The notes under the pieces are model-generated. The model was given only the letters and a program-made list of their open reading frames with translations, did no database searches and was not told where the DNA came from. Positions 8,684-17,762 of a stretch of DNA of 64,000 nucleotides are shown one piece after another. The first letter of the stretch is position 1, and the number at the start of each line of letters is the position of its first letter. Source of the stretch: Chitinophaga vietnamensis (GTDB taxonomy: Bacteria > Bacteroidota > Bacteroidia > Chitinophagales > Chitinophagaceae); the NCBI RefSeq assembly GCF_902167635.1, contig NZ_CABHMS010000003.1, positions 124,001-188,000 of the forward strand. Reading direction: 5' to 3'. A program made the translations under genes and the position numbers.

Positions 8684-9025
8684 ATGTCTGAACAGCAAAT
8701 TTTTGCAATTGCGATCATTGTTTTTGTGGTATTGGGAATGTTGATCTTATTTTTTTATATACGGATGCGGCACAAAGAAAAAATGGAGCTGATAAAAAAG
8801 GGAGATTACGGTTTCCAAAGCAATTACCTGGAAAACATGAAGTACAATGTTTTAGGGAAGAGTATCGTTCTTATTGCCCTTGCGTTAGGATTCGGTATTG
8901 CCTTCGGGATAACGCAGCGCATGGAAGGTACGGCGGTAGTAGTGATTTACCTGATATCATTGCTGAGTTCCATTGGTATTGGTTTGTGCTGCTTTTATTT
9001 TATTATAAAAAAGGCACTCAAATAA
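8684..9025 (+). CDS. Small two-part membrane protein (DUF6249-like)
   Basis: 113 residues with one transmembrane helix at ~5-27, a short basic cytoplasmic stretch (RMRHKEKMELIKKGDYGF), and two further helices at ~57-76 and 83-107. The EKMELIKKGDYG stretch is typical of small Bacteroidota membrane proteins that precede ECF sigma genes and are annotated DUF6249. It is separated by one base from the sigma gene, so the two are almost certainly co-transcribed. Function is unknown; a role in signal reception or sigma sequestration is inferred from context. Confidence 0.75.
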   Translation: MSEQQIFAIAIIVFVVLGMLILFFYIRMRHKEKMELIKKGDYGFQSNYLENMKYNVLGKSIVLIALALGFGIAFGITQRMEGTAVVVIYLISLLSSIGIGLCCFYFIIKKALK

Positions 9026-9026
9026 G

Positions 9027-9566
9027 ATGCCGGCAGACATACTTCAAAGCGCTATAGACGGGGATAGGGAAGCTATGAACCAGCTATTGGAAAAGCACCG
9101 TGATCTCGCTTTTTCAATAGCGTTGAAATATCTTAGAAATGCTGACGACGCGGAAGATATTGTTCAGGAGGCCTTCGTGAAGATATTTTTAAACATCAGG
9201 AAGTTTCGCAATGAATCAGCTTTTTCTACCTGGCTTTATAAAATAGTTTACTACGAGGCTTGCAGGCATATTGGCAAACAACGCAGGATATTGTCTATAA
9301 AAGAAGAAGTGAAAGACGAAACAGCGGTGCATGAAGATGTGGTATTGTTCAAGGATGAGCGAACCAATATCATCAGGCATTCCATGCAATGCCTGTCGGC
9401 CAATGAATACTTAGTCATGAACCTGTTCTATCTCCTGGAGAAGAGCATCACCGAAATACAACAGATCACTGGACAGTCGGGCGCGAACATAAAAGTATTG
9501 TTGCACCGGGGAAGAAAGAAGATAGCGGCATATCTGAATAACAGCGCAGCCACCGGCGAAATATAA
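9027..9566 (+). CDS. RNA polymerase ECF sigma-70 factor
   Basis: 179 residues. Region 2 spans ~20-90 with ALKYLRNADDAEDIVQEAFVKIF (core binding and -10 recognition), a linker follows, and region 4 is a helix-turn-helix at ~125-170 (LFYLLEKSITEIQQITGQSGANIKVLLHRGRKKI). The length is normal for an ECF sigma factor. It is sandwiched between two small membrane proteins and lies upstream of a large outer-membrane protein gene, as in many Bacteroidota transport or surface loci. Its targets probably include the genes downstream and perhaps the RiPP operon. Confidence 0.93.
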   Translation: MPADILQSAIDGDREAMNQLLEKHRDLAFSIALKYLRNADDAEDIVQEAFVKIFLNIRKFRNESAFSTWLYKIVYYEACRHIGKQRRILSIKEEVKDETAVHEDVVLFKDERTNIIRHSMQCLSANEYLVMNLFYLLEKSITEIQQITGQSGANIKVLLHRGRKKIAAYLNNSAATGEI

Positions 9567-9603
9567 CGGCATGGCGAATTTATTAAATTATTAAAAAAAT
9601 AAG

Positions 9604-9933
9604 ATGAACGAAGAAGATATAAGAAAATTCCTGGGTGATGGTATCGCGCCTGTTAGTGCCCGTAATTTTAACGAAAGGGTACTAAGCCGGATACCTATGA
9701 AAAAAGAGAAGAAACATTTTATTTCTTTCGATGTAGTATTGGTTTTCTTATTGTTTTTTGCCTCAGTTGCAGCAGTTTGTTTATTGTTTTTCATGCCGGC
9801 TATGCAGGAGATCACCAGAACAGCGATCTTGCTCATTGCCACTGTAGTGGCACTTTTGGGTGTATGTCTTGTGTTAGTTAACCTGGTCGTTTCAGCGAGA
9901 TATAGACTGATGGCTGATCAGCACCCTGCCTGA
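9604..9933 (+). CDS. Small membrane protein, probable anti-sigma-like partner
   Basis: 109 residues. The cytoplasmic N terminus of about 40 residues (MNEEDIRKFLGDGIAPVSARNFNERVLSRI) is followed by two hydrophobic helices (~41-66 and ~72-96). A short cytosolic segment containing an FxxRVLxRI-like helix before membrane helices, directly after an ECF sigma gene, is the usual layout of short anti-sigma factors in this phylum. It lacks a zinc-binding HxxxCxxC motif. Assignment as anti-sigma is from context, not from a clear family match. Confidence 0.7.
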   Translation: MNEEDIRKFLGDGIAPVSARNFNERVLSRIPMKKEKKHFISFDVVLVFLLFFASVAAVCLLFFMPAMQEITRTAILLIATVVALLGVCLVLVNLVVSARYRLMADQHPA

Positions 9934-10036
9934 TAACCCGTTTATCCGGATGTTTTATGCTCTAATAATGAATCGTCCGATGCGGACAGGGCTTGCTGTG
10001 CGCATTGGTGAAGCTATAACCTAATAACGGCTGATC

Positions 10037-12778
10037 ATGAGAACGGCAATTATTTTCCTGGCATTCTTTTGCCTCACAGTTTCGCAAACCTTCGCTCAAA
10101 CTACCGTTCGTGGTGTGGTGAGAGATAGTTTACAACGTGAGCATATGGCCGATATTGTTGTAGTACTAATGAATAGTAAAGATTCAATGCTGGTTAATGC
10201 CACGAGAACCAATACTAATGGTCATTTCGAGCTACAGGCAGATACCGGCTCCTACATTGTGCTGGTATCATCTGCTGACTATGCTGATTATACGGATGTT
10301 ATTCATATAACCGGGCAAGCAGCACTGGATCTGGGTAATATCAACATGATTACACGATCCAGGCTATTGCAGGAGGTAGTTGTAAAAGGAGCCGTGGCGG
10401 CTATTAGCATCAAAGGAGATACCACTGAATTTGTTGCAGACAGCTTTCATCTTCAGCATGGCGCTTCGGTAGAAGAACTGTTGAAACGCTTGCCTGGACT
10501 TAATGTCGATAAAGATGGCAAAATAACAGCACAGGGAGAAGCAGTGAAAAAAGTGCTGGTGGACGGAGAAGAGTTCTTTGGAGATGATCCTACACTGGTA
10601 ACCAGGAATCTTCACGCTGATATCATTGATAAGGTACAGATCTATGATAAGAAATCTGACCTCGCAACTGTCACAGGTATTAATGACGGGATTAAAGACA
10701 AAACGATCAACCTGAAATTAAAGGAAGAAGGCAAGAAAGGCAGTTTTGGAAAAGTAGTTGCTGGCGGCGGATTGCAGGGGTACTATGAAAATCAGGCTAT
10801 GTTCAACTTGTTCAAGAATAAACGAAAAGTGTCTGTTTTTGGGACCTGGGCCAATACCGGCCGGGTAGGATTGGGTGCGCAGGATGATGAGAAATATAGC
10901 ACGGGCAAGAACGAGTCTGTTACAAAAGATAATGAGCTGGATACCTGGAATGGCGCTTATGATGGACAGGGTATACCTGTTGCCCGCACAGGGGGCGCCC
11001 ATTTTAACGATAAATGGAATGAAGACCGTCAATCAATAAACCTGAACTACCGCGTGGCAGGGCTCACGGTTGAAGGGGAGAACAATACCATTACACAAAA
11101 TAACCTGCCCGGTGAAATCATCATTTCGCATACCAGCCAAACTTTTGCCAACAACAGCACCAGGAACCGGCTTACAGGGGAATACGAGATAAGGCCGGAT
11201 TCCAGCTTGTCTATTAAGCTGAATGTTGCTGGTGGCTTGCAGCATACCACCACAGAAAATTTCTATATCACCAATACATTACGTGCAGACAGCGTCCTGC
11301 TCAATAATGGCGAGAGGCACCTGAACAGCGCCGGAGACCTGCATAATATGAATACCAATATTTTAATGGTGAAACAACTGAGGAAAAAGGGAAGGAGTAT
11401 CTCCCTTCATCTGCATAATAATTATATCGACGAATCCAACAGGGGCTTCATCAGCAGTACAAACCATTTTCATATTGCCTCCGGCGATAGTGCGGCAACG
11501 GTGAACCAATACAAAGCTGATCTGTCAAGGTCCCTGTATCTCGATGGTAAAGTGGTGTTCACAGCGCCTTTATCGCGTTCCATGGTAATGTTGTTGAACT
11601 ATAGCTTCTTTGCCAATAGCAGTCAATCTGATCTGGCTACTTATAACAAAGCCGGAAACGGCAAGTATGAGGAGATAGACAGTGCGCTGAGCAGCAGGTA
11701 TCAGTTCGATCAGCGGATACACCAGGGGGGCGTCGCATTCAGCTACGACCACAATAAAATCCATCTCAATTATGGTTTGGATATGGGCTATGCCAATCTT
11801 CTTCAGCAGCATAAAAGTACAGGCGCGACACTCAGCCGCAATTTTGTGAATTGGTACCCGACGGCCGAAATTGCCTATGTGATCAGATTGCAGAAATCTG
11901 TTGGCATATATTACAAGGGAAATAACCAGATGCCAACCGTTAACCAGCTGTTACCGGTACCGAACGTGAACGATCCGCTGAATGTTTATATCGGCAATCC
12001 TGCATTGCGGCCTTCCTTTAGCCATGTACTGGGTGTGAAATACAATTCATATAAAACGGCAGCGCAACAATACCTGTTCAGTAATTTTAATTACGCCTTT
12101 TCCAATAACCAGATTGCCATTAATACCCTCACTGACACCGCCGGTAAAAATGTATACAGCTATGCCAATGTGGGCGGAAGCAGCAATTATTGGGGATACC
12201 TGGGTATTGGAAAGAAGATGCAGCAATTGGATATGAATGCAGGTCTGAATGTAAACATCAATGGCGGGCGAGGAGTGAATTACAGTAACCATATTAAAAA
12301 TGTCCTCAGCTACAGTCGTTATGGAGTGGAGGCATATGCCAATAAATACCGGGAAAAATGGTTTGATGCCAGCCTGAAATTATCAGCTTCGTACAATACC
12401 AATCGATCTTCCTTACAGGAGTCCGCATCTGTCAATTATTGGCTGTATATGATTGGTCCTGACCTTACCCTGTTTTTACCAGCAGGATTCAAGATACATA
12501 CTGATTTTAGTTATCAGCACCGGCAACGTACTACTTTGTTTACCGATAACCTGGATGTTTTGCTATGGAATGCCTGGCTGGAAAAGCGCCTGATCAGGGA
12601 CGGCAGCCTGCTTGTTCGCTTGTCGGCCAATGATCTGCTAAATCAGAACCGTGGCTTCAGCAGATCGGTAGCCAATAATTTTATTATACAAAACAGCTAC
12701 ACAACTATACAACGGTTTTTCCTGTTATCTGTGAGCTGGAATTTCGTTCATAACAATGATTTAAACAGTAATAAATAA
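10037..12778 (+). CDS. Outer-membrane beta-barrel protein with carboxypeptidase-regulatory domain and plug
   Basis: 913 residues with a signal peptide (residues ~1-20, cut after TFA). A carboxypeptidase-regulatory-like beta sandwich (~22-110) is followed by a TonB-plug-like domain (~115-215, including EELLKRLPGLNVDKDG and VLVDGEEFFGDDP), then a long barrel rich in alternating aromatic strands. The overall shape matches the outer_membrane_beta-barrel_3 family, which is related to TonB-dependent receptors but has no obvious TonB box. Lying behind the exporter and sigma unit, it may carry the finished peptide across the outer membrane, take up a bound metal form, or act as an immunity or receptor protein. 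Confidence 0.88.
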   Translation: MRTAIIFLAFFCLTVSQTFAQTTVRGVVRDSLQREHMADIVVVLMNSKDSMLVNATRTNTNGHFELQADTGSYIVLVSSADYADYTDVIHITGQAALDLGNINMITRSRLLQEVVVKGAVAAISIKGDTTEFVADSFHLQHGASVEELLKRLPGLNVDKDGKITAQGEAVKKVLVDGEEFFGDDPTLVTRNLHADIIDKVQIYDKKSDLATVTGINDGIKDKTINLKLKEEGKKGSFGKVVAGGGLQGYYENQAMFNLFKNKRKVSVFGTWANTGRVGLGAQDDEKYSTGKNESVTKDNELDTWNGAYDGQGIPVARTGGAHFNDKWNEDRQSINLNYRVAGLTVEGENNTITQNNLPGEIIISHTSQTFANNSTRNRLTGEYEIRPDSSLSIKLNVAGGLQHTTTENFYITNTLRADSVLLNNGERHLNSAGDLHNMNTNILMVKQLRKKGRSISLHLHNNYIDESNRGFISSTNHFHIASGDSAATVNQYKADLSRSLYLDGKVVFTAPLSRSMVMLLNYSFFANSSQSDLATYNKAGNGKYEEIDSALSSRYQFDQRIHQGGVAFSYDHNKIHLNYGLDMGYANLLQQHKSTGATLSRNFVNWYPTAEIAYVIRLQKSVGIYYKGNNQMPTVNQLLPVPNVNDPLNVYIGNPALRPSFSHVLGVKYNSYKTAAQQYLFSNFNYAFSNNQIAINTLTDTAGKNVYSYANVGGSSNYWGYLGIGKKMQQLDMNAGLNVNINGGRGVNYSNHIKNVLSYSRYGVEAYANKYREKWFDASLKLSASYNTNRSSLQESASVNYWLYMIGPDLTLFLPAGFKIHTDFSYQHRQRTTLFTDNLDVLLWNAWLEKRLIRDGSLLVRLSANDLLNQNRGFSRSVANNFIIQNSYTTIQRFFLLSVSWNFVHNNDLNSNK

Positions 12779-12781
12779 ATC

Positions 12782-13567
12782 ATGATAAAGCATTGTTTTT
12801 TGACTATCTGTTTTGCTGTAACAGGCTTGACAGGCATGCCATTTATTTATGGACAACAAGCACCGGCTATCAGAGAAGGGAAGATTTTGTACGAGAGAAG
12901 GGTGAATGGCTATAACCTGATGGAGGCCATGACAAAGGCCGGAGGCCTCACGCAAGCAAAGCTGGATGCCTATAAGCACGATAATCCAGCTTTTAATACC
13001 AGCAGGTTTGTATTGCAATTTAAAGGAGGTCAAATGGTTTATCAACCTGATGTGAAAGGCATCAGCGCCCCGGCGTCTATTGACGAGTGGTTTAGTATGG
13101 TAGCCTACGATAATGTGGTTTGTTCCGATCTGGATCTGCGGCAGACGGTTGTGCAGAAACATGTTTTTGGTGAGCTGTTTACCGTTGCCGACAGTGCCAG
13201 ACAAATAAAATGGAAGATTACCAGCGAAACCAGGAAGATAGCCGGTTTTCAATGCCGGCGGGCCAATGCGGTGATGATGGATTCTGTTTATGTGGTTGCC
13301 TTTTATACCAATGAGATTGTTCCCCGTGGCGGACCGGAATCTTTTGGAGGACTGCCCGGAATGATCCTGGGCATAGCTTTACCACATGAGCATATCACGT
13401 GGTTTGCCCAGGAGGTTTATACTACACCTATAGCCGGGCAATTGAAATGTGTGATCCCGGAAAATAAGAATCGTATCGATAATAAAAAATTTGCAGAGCG
13501 GCTCTCCGGTATCACCCAGGGATGGGGAAAAATGGCCTCCATGGTGATCACGAAAGCAGGGCTTTAA
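12782..13567 (+). CDS. GLPGLI family protein
   Basis: 261 residues with a signal peptide (cut near FIYGQQ) and the family-defining motif as GLPGMILGIALPHE near residue 200. GLPGLI proteins (TIGR01200) are secreted or periplasmic proteins of unknown function found almost only in Bacteroidota, usually paired with a beta-barrel outer-membrane protein, as here (3-bp gap). The fold is all-beta and has been likened to outer-membrane-associated lipocalin-like proteins. A joint function with the upstream barrel is likely. Confidence 0.92.
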   Translation: MIKHCFLTICFAVTGLTGMPFIYGQQAPAIREGKILYERRVNGYNLMEAMTKAGGLTQAKLDAYKHDNPAFNTSRFVLQFKGGQMVYQPDVKGISAPASIDEWFSMVAYDNVVCSDLDLRQTVVQKHVFGELFTVADSARQIKWKITSETRKIAGFQCRRANAVMMDSVYVVAFYTNEIVPRGGPESFGGLPGMILGIALPHEHITWFAQEVYTTPIAGQLKCVIPENKNRIDNKKFAERLSGITQGWGKMASMVITKAGL

Positions 13568-13587
13568 AAAAAATAATAGTAGCGTCT

Positions 13588-14877
13588 ATGAACCCGATCC
13601 CCACATTTGTTATTAACCTGAAAAGGCGGCCCGACCGCAGAGCGCATGCGTTGGAACAATTCAAAAATAAAAATGAATTTGATGTTTCCGTGATAGATGC
13701 GCAAGGACATGAAATAGGTGCGATAGGCCTATGGGAAACCATTAAGCTGATTATACGACAAAGTATTGATGCTGATGCTGAATACATTATTATTTGTGAA
13801 GATGACCACACTTTCACCGTCGACTATTCGAAGGAATTGCTCGCAGAAAGCATTGCGGAAGCAGCCCGTTACCACGCGGACATGCTCAGTGGCGGCGTTA
13901 GCTGGTTTAGTAATGCTTTCGCGGTTACAGAAAATGTGCTATGGATAGAAGGGTTTACAGGCTTTCAGTTCACCGTCTTGTTCCGCCCGTTCTTTGAGCG
14001 GATCATCTCTGCCTCTTTCGATGAGCATGATGCTGCCGATTTTAAAGTATCTTCTCTTTCAGCAAATAAATTGCTCATCTTCCCTTTTATTTCTGTACAG
14101 AAAGAATTTGGATACTCCGATGTCACCTTTGCCAACAGTACAAAAGGGAAAGTAGAAATGCAATTCACCAACAGTATCAAAAAAGGAGCGCTGGTCAGAT
14201 CGATTTATGGTTATATGAAAAAACAACAGGAATGGCAGCTGCCGGCGCTGGCTTCTCCCGCTGGTGAAATTACCTTTCCTGTTTATATTCCCCTTCATCG
14301 GAACGATGTGGACGGATGGCTGGATATTAAAAAAACGTTTGAAGGAAAAGATGAGTTTGAGGTGATTGTAATGGAGACAGAAGAGGAAAATACAAATGCC
14401 GGTATCACCTGGAAGTCCATCAAACAAGCGGTCGAAATGGCTGTAGCAAACGATGATGATATGATTATTCTCTGCGATAAGCGACACAGGTTTTCTTCTC
14501 AATACTCGAGTGAATCATTTTTCAGGTATGTCATGGAAGCTTATTACAGAAGGATTGAAGTGCTGTCTGGTGGCCTTAGTGATTTTGATATCGCCATTCC
14601 TGTAACTGAAAACCTGGGCTGGGTCAACATATTCTCATCCGCCGGACTGCTGGTTTTAAATAGCAGCCTTTTTCAGCAGATATTAGCATATGATCCGAAA
14701 GATAAGCAAAAACCGGATGAGGTATTGTCAAGATTGACCAGTAGCAAAATGTTCATCTTCCCCTTCATTTCTTATTTGGAAGATAACGGCAATCAATATG
14801 TTCACACATTGCCCGCTGGAGAGCGTATCCGTGTGGCACAGTGCATGTTAAAAAAATATAGTCAGCATGAAAAGTAA
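13588..14877 (+). CDS. GT25-like glycosyltransferase with two tandem catalytic-type domains
   Basis: 429 residues from ATG 13588, the first start after the GLPGLI stop. The N terminus TFVINLKRRPDRR is the hallmark of family 25 (LPS beta-galactosyltransferase type) enzymes, and IIICEDDHTF provides the DxD-like metal/donor site. The second half (from ~residue 225, FPVYIPLHRNDVDGW) repeats the layout: an ICEDDHTF equivalent appears as ILCDKRHRF, and SGGVSWFSNAFAVTEN matches SGGLSDFDIAIPVTEN. The second copy has lost the acidic motif, so only the first half is likely to be catalytic. It overlaps the next glycosyltransferase by 11 nt. Substrate unknown; the Ser/Thr-rich precursor is one candidate and a surface glycan another. 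Confidence 0.75.
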   Translation: MNPIPTFVINLKRRPDRRAHALEQFKNKNEFDVSVIDAQGHEIGAIGLWETIKLIIRQSIDADAEYIIICEDDHTFTVDYSKELLAESIAEAARYHADMLSGGVSWFSNAFAVTENVLWIEGFTGFQFTVLFRPFFERIISASFDEHDAADFKVSSLSANKLLIFPFISVQKEFGYSDVTFANSTKGKVEMQFTNSIKKGALVRSIYGYMKKQQEWQLPALASPAGEITFPVYIPLHRNDVDGWLDIKKTFEGKDEFEVIVMETEEENTNAGITWKSIKQAVEMAVANDDDMIILCDKRHRFSSQYSSESFFRYVMEAYYRRIEVLSGGLSDFDIAIPVTENLGWVNIFSSAGLLVLNSSLFQQILAYDPKDKQKPDEVLSRLTSSKMFIFPFISYLEDNGNQYVHTLPAGERIRVAQCMLKKYSQHEK

Positions 14878-15556
14878 TATTTGTTGTGTGCTGCTGGAAT
14901 ACTGTGGTGGCAAACAAACGGATGCCCTTTATACAAGACTGGCCAAATGGAACCCTGGTTATAAGATCAATGTGCTCGACAATGCCAGCAACCAAAATAA
15001 AAGCAGGTTTATTACCCATCAGAATATGGTGAACTCAGGGATAGGCGGAGGGATCATCGATGCGCTGCGCATCGCAAGGAAAGAACAGGCTAAATACCTG
15101 TTACTACTGGTGAATGACATTGTTCCCATAACCAGGATAGAGATCAGGAATTTCGAATTGATACTTGCACAATATCCGGAGGTAGTGCAGTTGAGTGCAT
15201 CCATAACAAAACATTCGGATCAGGCCGCGCATTACCCCTGGATGATAGACCAGGCGCAATGGCAGAACAGGGTGGTGCCACATGCAGATATTCTGTGTTG
15301 CGCAATGGATATTGATTTTATTCAGGAGTTTGGCGGGTTTCCAGATTCCAGGAGTGGTTGGGGGTATGACCTGGAACTGGCTTATCAGGCGCGCATCCGG
15401 CAACGAAAGATCGTTGTCAGCGATTTCTTTAAGGTGAGACATGTCAATGATAAAACAGGAGCCACTACCTCCGCGGAAAAGCGCGCAGAGTTGGAAAGGG
15501 TGTATGATGCCCGGTACGGATCATATAAGGTCATATTTGAACCAATCAACTTTTAG
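14867..15556 (+). CDS. GT2-like glycosyltransferase
   Basis: 229 residues of GT-A type. INVLDNASNQNKSRF resembles the DNxSxD nucleotide-sugar site, NMVNSGIGGGIIDALRIA matches the N.G.GGGNN.G helix of rhamnosyl/galactofuranosyl-type GT2 enzymes, and the usual NDD is NDI (LLLLVNDIV). A C-terminal GGFPDSRSGWGYDLELAYQ matches the GG.D......EDxDLxxR acceptor/catalytic region with Asp-Leu-Glu kept. The altered NDD may reduce metal binding. It overlaps the GT25-like gene, so the two probably work in one pathway. Confidence 0.7.
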   Translation: MKSNICCVLLEYCGGKQTDALYTRLAKWNPGYKINVLDNASNQNKSRFITHQNMVNSGIGGGIIDALRIARKEQAKYLLLLVNDIVPITRIEIRNFELILAQYPEVVQLSASITKHSDQAAHYPWMIDQAQWQNRVVPHADILCCAMDIDFIQEFGGFPDSRSGWGYDLELAYQARIRQRKIVVSDFFKVRHVNDKTGATTSAEKRAELERVYDARYGSYKVIFEPINF

Positions 15557-15557
15557 T

Positions 15558-15779
15558 ATGGAAGTCAAGCGTATTTACGAACTAATTTCACGCGAGTTAT
15601 CCAATGAGATCACCGCTGAGGAAAGGATAAAACTGAACCAAATAGCAGCCTTGCAACCTGAAATTGCCGCAGTGCTGGCCTTATTCCGACAACATTGGGC
15701 ATCTCCACATCAGGAAGAAGCTGCAAAGCAGCGGCTGCTCCGTCATTTAAATCGTTTGAAAGAGAAAGGCCTATTGTAA
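15558..15779 (+). CDS. Small FecR-N-terminus-like protein
   Basis: 73 residues starting at ATG 15558, one base after the preceding stop. The sequence ELISRELSNEITAEERIKLN and a following helix resemble the N-terminal sigma-binding helices of FecR-type anti-sigma factors (typically LLxKYLxGExSxEE). Here they stand alone, without a membrane helix or the periplasmic domain. It could be a free-standing sigma-binding peptide or a decayed gene. Position suggests co-transcription with the glycosyltransferases. Confidence 0.55.
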   Translation: MEVKRIYELISRELSNEITAEERIKLNQIAALQPEIAAVLALFRQHWASPHQEEAAKQRLLRHLNRLKEKGLL

Positions 15780-15800
15780 TACCCACATTAAACAAAGATC

Positions 15801-16085
15801 ATGACGCTCTACGAATTTTATTTTGATAACAAGTTGGTATGCATCCTCAGGAAAGGTGACCTGAGTGTTATACCTGCAATTGGTGACAGGATACAACTGA
15901 AACTCCGTAGCGCATATGCCAGCAGGTATGGGAACGATAGTTGGTGGCTGGTTTTCGAAAGATCCCTTTTGCTGGAGCTGGATGAAAATAACCATCTGGC
16001 AAATGAGACGATCCGTTTTAACCTGGCCCGGGACTTCCATAATAAAGATTGGGGAGATTGGGCACTTGCACAACAACTGGGATAG
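15801..16085 (+). CDS. Hypothetical protein (94 aa)
   Basis: Unrecognised. The protein is soluble and looks beta-rich, opening MTLYEFYFDNKLVCILRKGD and ending with an acidic, Trp-rich helix (WGDWALAQQLG). There is no signal peptide, membrane helix or Cys pair. It is 21 bp downstream of the FecR-like gene on the same strand and is probably the last gene of region A, since the following 269 bp are non-coding. Confidence 0.55.
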   Translation: MTLYEFYFDNKLVCILRKGDLSVIPAIGDRIQLKLRSAYASRYGNDSWWLVFERSLLLELDENNHLANETIRFNLARDFHNKDWGDWALAQQLG

Positions 16086-16314
16086 GAAGAAGATCAGATT
16101 TTTTTTAATTCTGCCAAACCTTCCCTGACATCAGCCAATCCTCCAATTTTCCCGATCGATGGTCCGATTTTCTCTATAAAAGGCTCTACTGTTCATGGGG
16201 CTGCTGCTGTAATGCCCCAAAGGCCCGACTGGAAAGGATTCCAACTGATTTTGACGGGACGTATAACTGAAAGGGGACAGGCGTATCTGGCTTTCTCCTT
16301 AATTATTTATATCT

Positions 16315-16322
16315 TATCTTTA
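16315..16322 (+). promoter_or_regulatory. Possible -7 box of the efflux operon
   Basis: The gap 16086-16354 has no gene. It holds TATCTTTA (five of the six fixed bases of TAnnTTTG) 32 nt before the TolC-like gene, but no clear TTG at -33. Nothing else was recognised in this gap; no TGAY-N4-RTCA palindrome is present. Confidence 0.35.
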
Positions 16323-16354
16323 AGATCAAATCCGTCGTCAAAAGAGCAGCTGAG

Positions 16355-17731
16355 ATGATAAAACAAATGTATCATTTAAAGAAGACAAGAAAGACAGGAG
16401 TAGCCCGCAAAAGTTTGATACCGGGAATATTTCTTTTTATTGTTGCTCAGGTGGCCTACGGTCAGCAGATCAATAATACGCCTGCCTCTTTATCGCTTCC
16501 GCAATGCATTGACTACGCGCTGCATCATCAGCCCGGCTTACAGCAGTCTTTAATTAAAACAAATATCGTCAGGGCTTCCAATGCCGTGAGCCTTTCCGGA
16601 TGGTATCCGCAGGTGGGCGTTACCGCCAACTTAAACCATTATTTACAACGCCCTACCTCGCTGTCCAATATCAATGGCGTGGAAACGCCCGTCAAAACGA
16701 GCGTGATCAATACCTCCACGCCAGGTATAGGCGTTACGCAGGCCATCTTTGTGCCCAGTCTCGTATATGCCGCCAGGGTGGCGCCGCTCAACCTGAAGGC
16801 TGCCCAACAGGGCGCCGACAGCGCCCGGATAGAACTGGTGGCCAGCATCAGCAAATCATTTTATAGCCTGCTGCTCACCCTGCAACAGATCGATGTATTG
16901 AAAGAAGATACTGCCCGCCTCGGCGAAAGCATGCGTACAGCCTATCATCAATATGTAGGCGGTATTGTAGATGAAACGGATTATGAACAGGCCTCCATCT
17001 CCCTCAATAATTCCATGGTGCAGCTGAAACAGGCCAGCGAAAGCATCTGGCCGCAATACGCCACCCTCAAGCAAATGATGGGCTATCCAAGCGACCAGCA
17101 ATTCAATGTGAGCTACGATAGCACCGAAATGATGAGGAGCATCGAGATCGATACCACCGAGCAACTGCAATATGAAAAACGGGTAGAGCTGAAACAGCTG
17201 GCCGTGCAGAAAGACCTGCAACATCAGCAGACCAACTACTACAGGAAGTATGCTTTCCTGCCCACATTATCTGCCTTCTATAATTATAATGGCGCGTTTC
17301 AGAATAATGAGTTTTCCAAACTATATAATACCGCCTATCCCAACTCTATGATAGGCCTCACCCTGAGCCTGCCGGTGTTTACAGGCCTGGCCCGCATACA
17401 CAACCTGCGCCGCTCCACGCTACAGGAGCAAGTGCTGGATTGGAGCGAGAAAAACCTGAAGTCAAATATCTATTCGGAATATGCCGCCGCTTTGTCGAGT
17501 TACAAAAGCAGCATCTTTAATATGCGTCAAACGAAAGACAATGTGGCGCTGGCCAGGCGGGTGTACTTTGTGGTGGACCTGCAATACAAGCAGGGCATCG
17601 TACCCTACCTGAATGTGATCACGGCCGAAACTAATCTGAGAACTTCGGAGTTGACCTACCTGAATGCCTTGTTCCAGGTGCTTTCCAGCAAGATCGACTG
17701 GCAGAAGGCGATGGGGGATATTCCGTATTAA
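16355..17731 (+). CDS. TolC-family outer-membrane efflux protein
   Basis: 458 residues with an N-terminal signal peptide (hydrophobic SLIPGIFLFIVAQVAYG, cut before QQ), followed by the two repeated outer-membrane-efflux halves. These show long amphipathic helices rich in Gln, Ala and Leu (LPQCIDYALHHQPGLQQS opening, and SYKSSIFNMRQTKDNVALARRVY in the second half). It forms the outer-membrane channel for the RND pumps encoded downstream. Translation may start at the ATG at 16367 instead; the signal peptide is kept either way. The adaptor gene follows after 31 bp. Confidence 0.93.
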   Translation: MIKQMYHLKKTRKTGVARKSLIPGIFLFIVAQVAYGQQINNTPASLSLPQCIDYALHHQPGLQQSLIKTNIVRASNAVSLSGWYPQVGVTANLNHYLQRPTSLSNINGVETPVKTSVINTSTPGIGVTQAIFVPSLVYAARVAPLNLKAAQQGADSARIELVASISKSFYSLLLTLQQIDVLKEDTARLGESMRTAYHQYVGGIVDETDYEQASISLNNSMVQLKQASESIWPQYATLKQMMGYPSDQQFNVSYDSTEMMRSIEIDTTEQLQYEKRVELKQLAVQKDLQHQQTNYYRKYAFLPTLSAFYNYNGAFQNNEFSKLYNTAYPNSMIGLTLSLPVFTGLARIHNLRRSTLQEQVLDWSEKNLKSNIYSEYAAALSSYKSSIFNMRQTKDNVALARRVYFVVDLQYKQGIVPYLNVITAETNLRTSELTYLNALFQVLSSKIDWQKAMGDIPY

Positions 17732-17762
17732 TTTTATTTCTGCAAAAAGTAAAATCTGCTCC

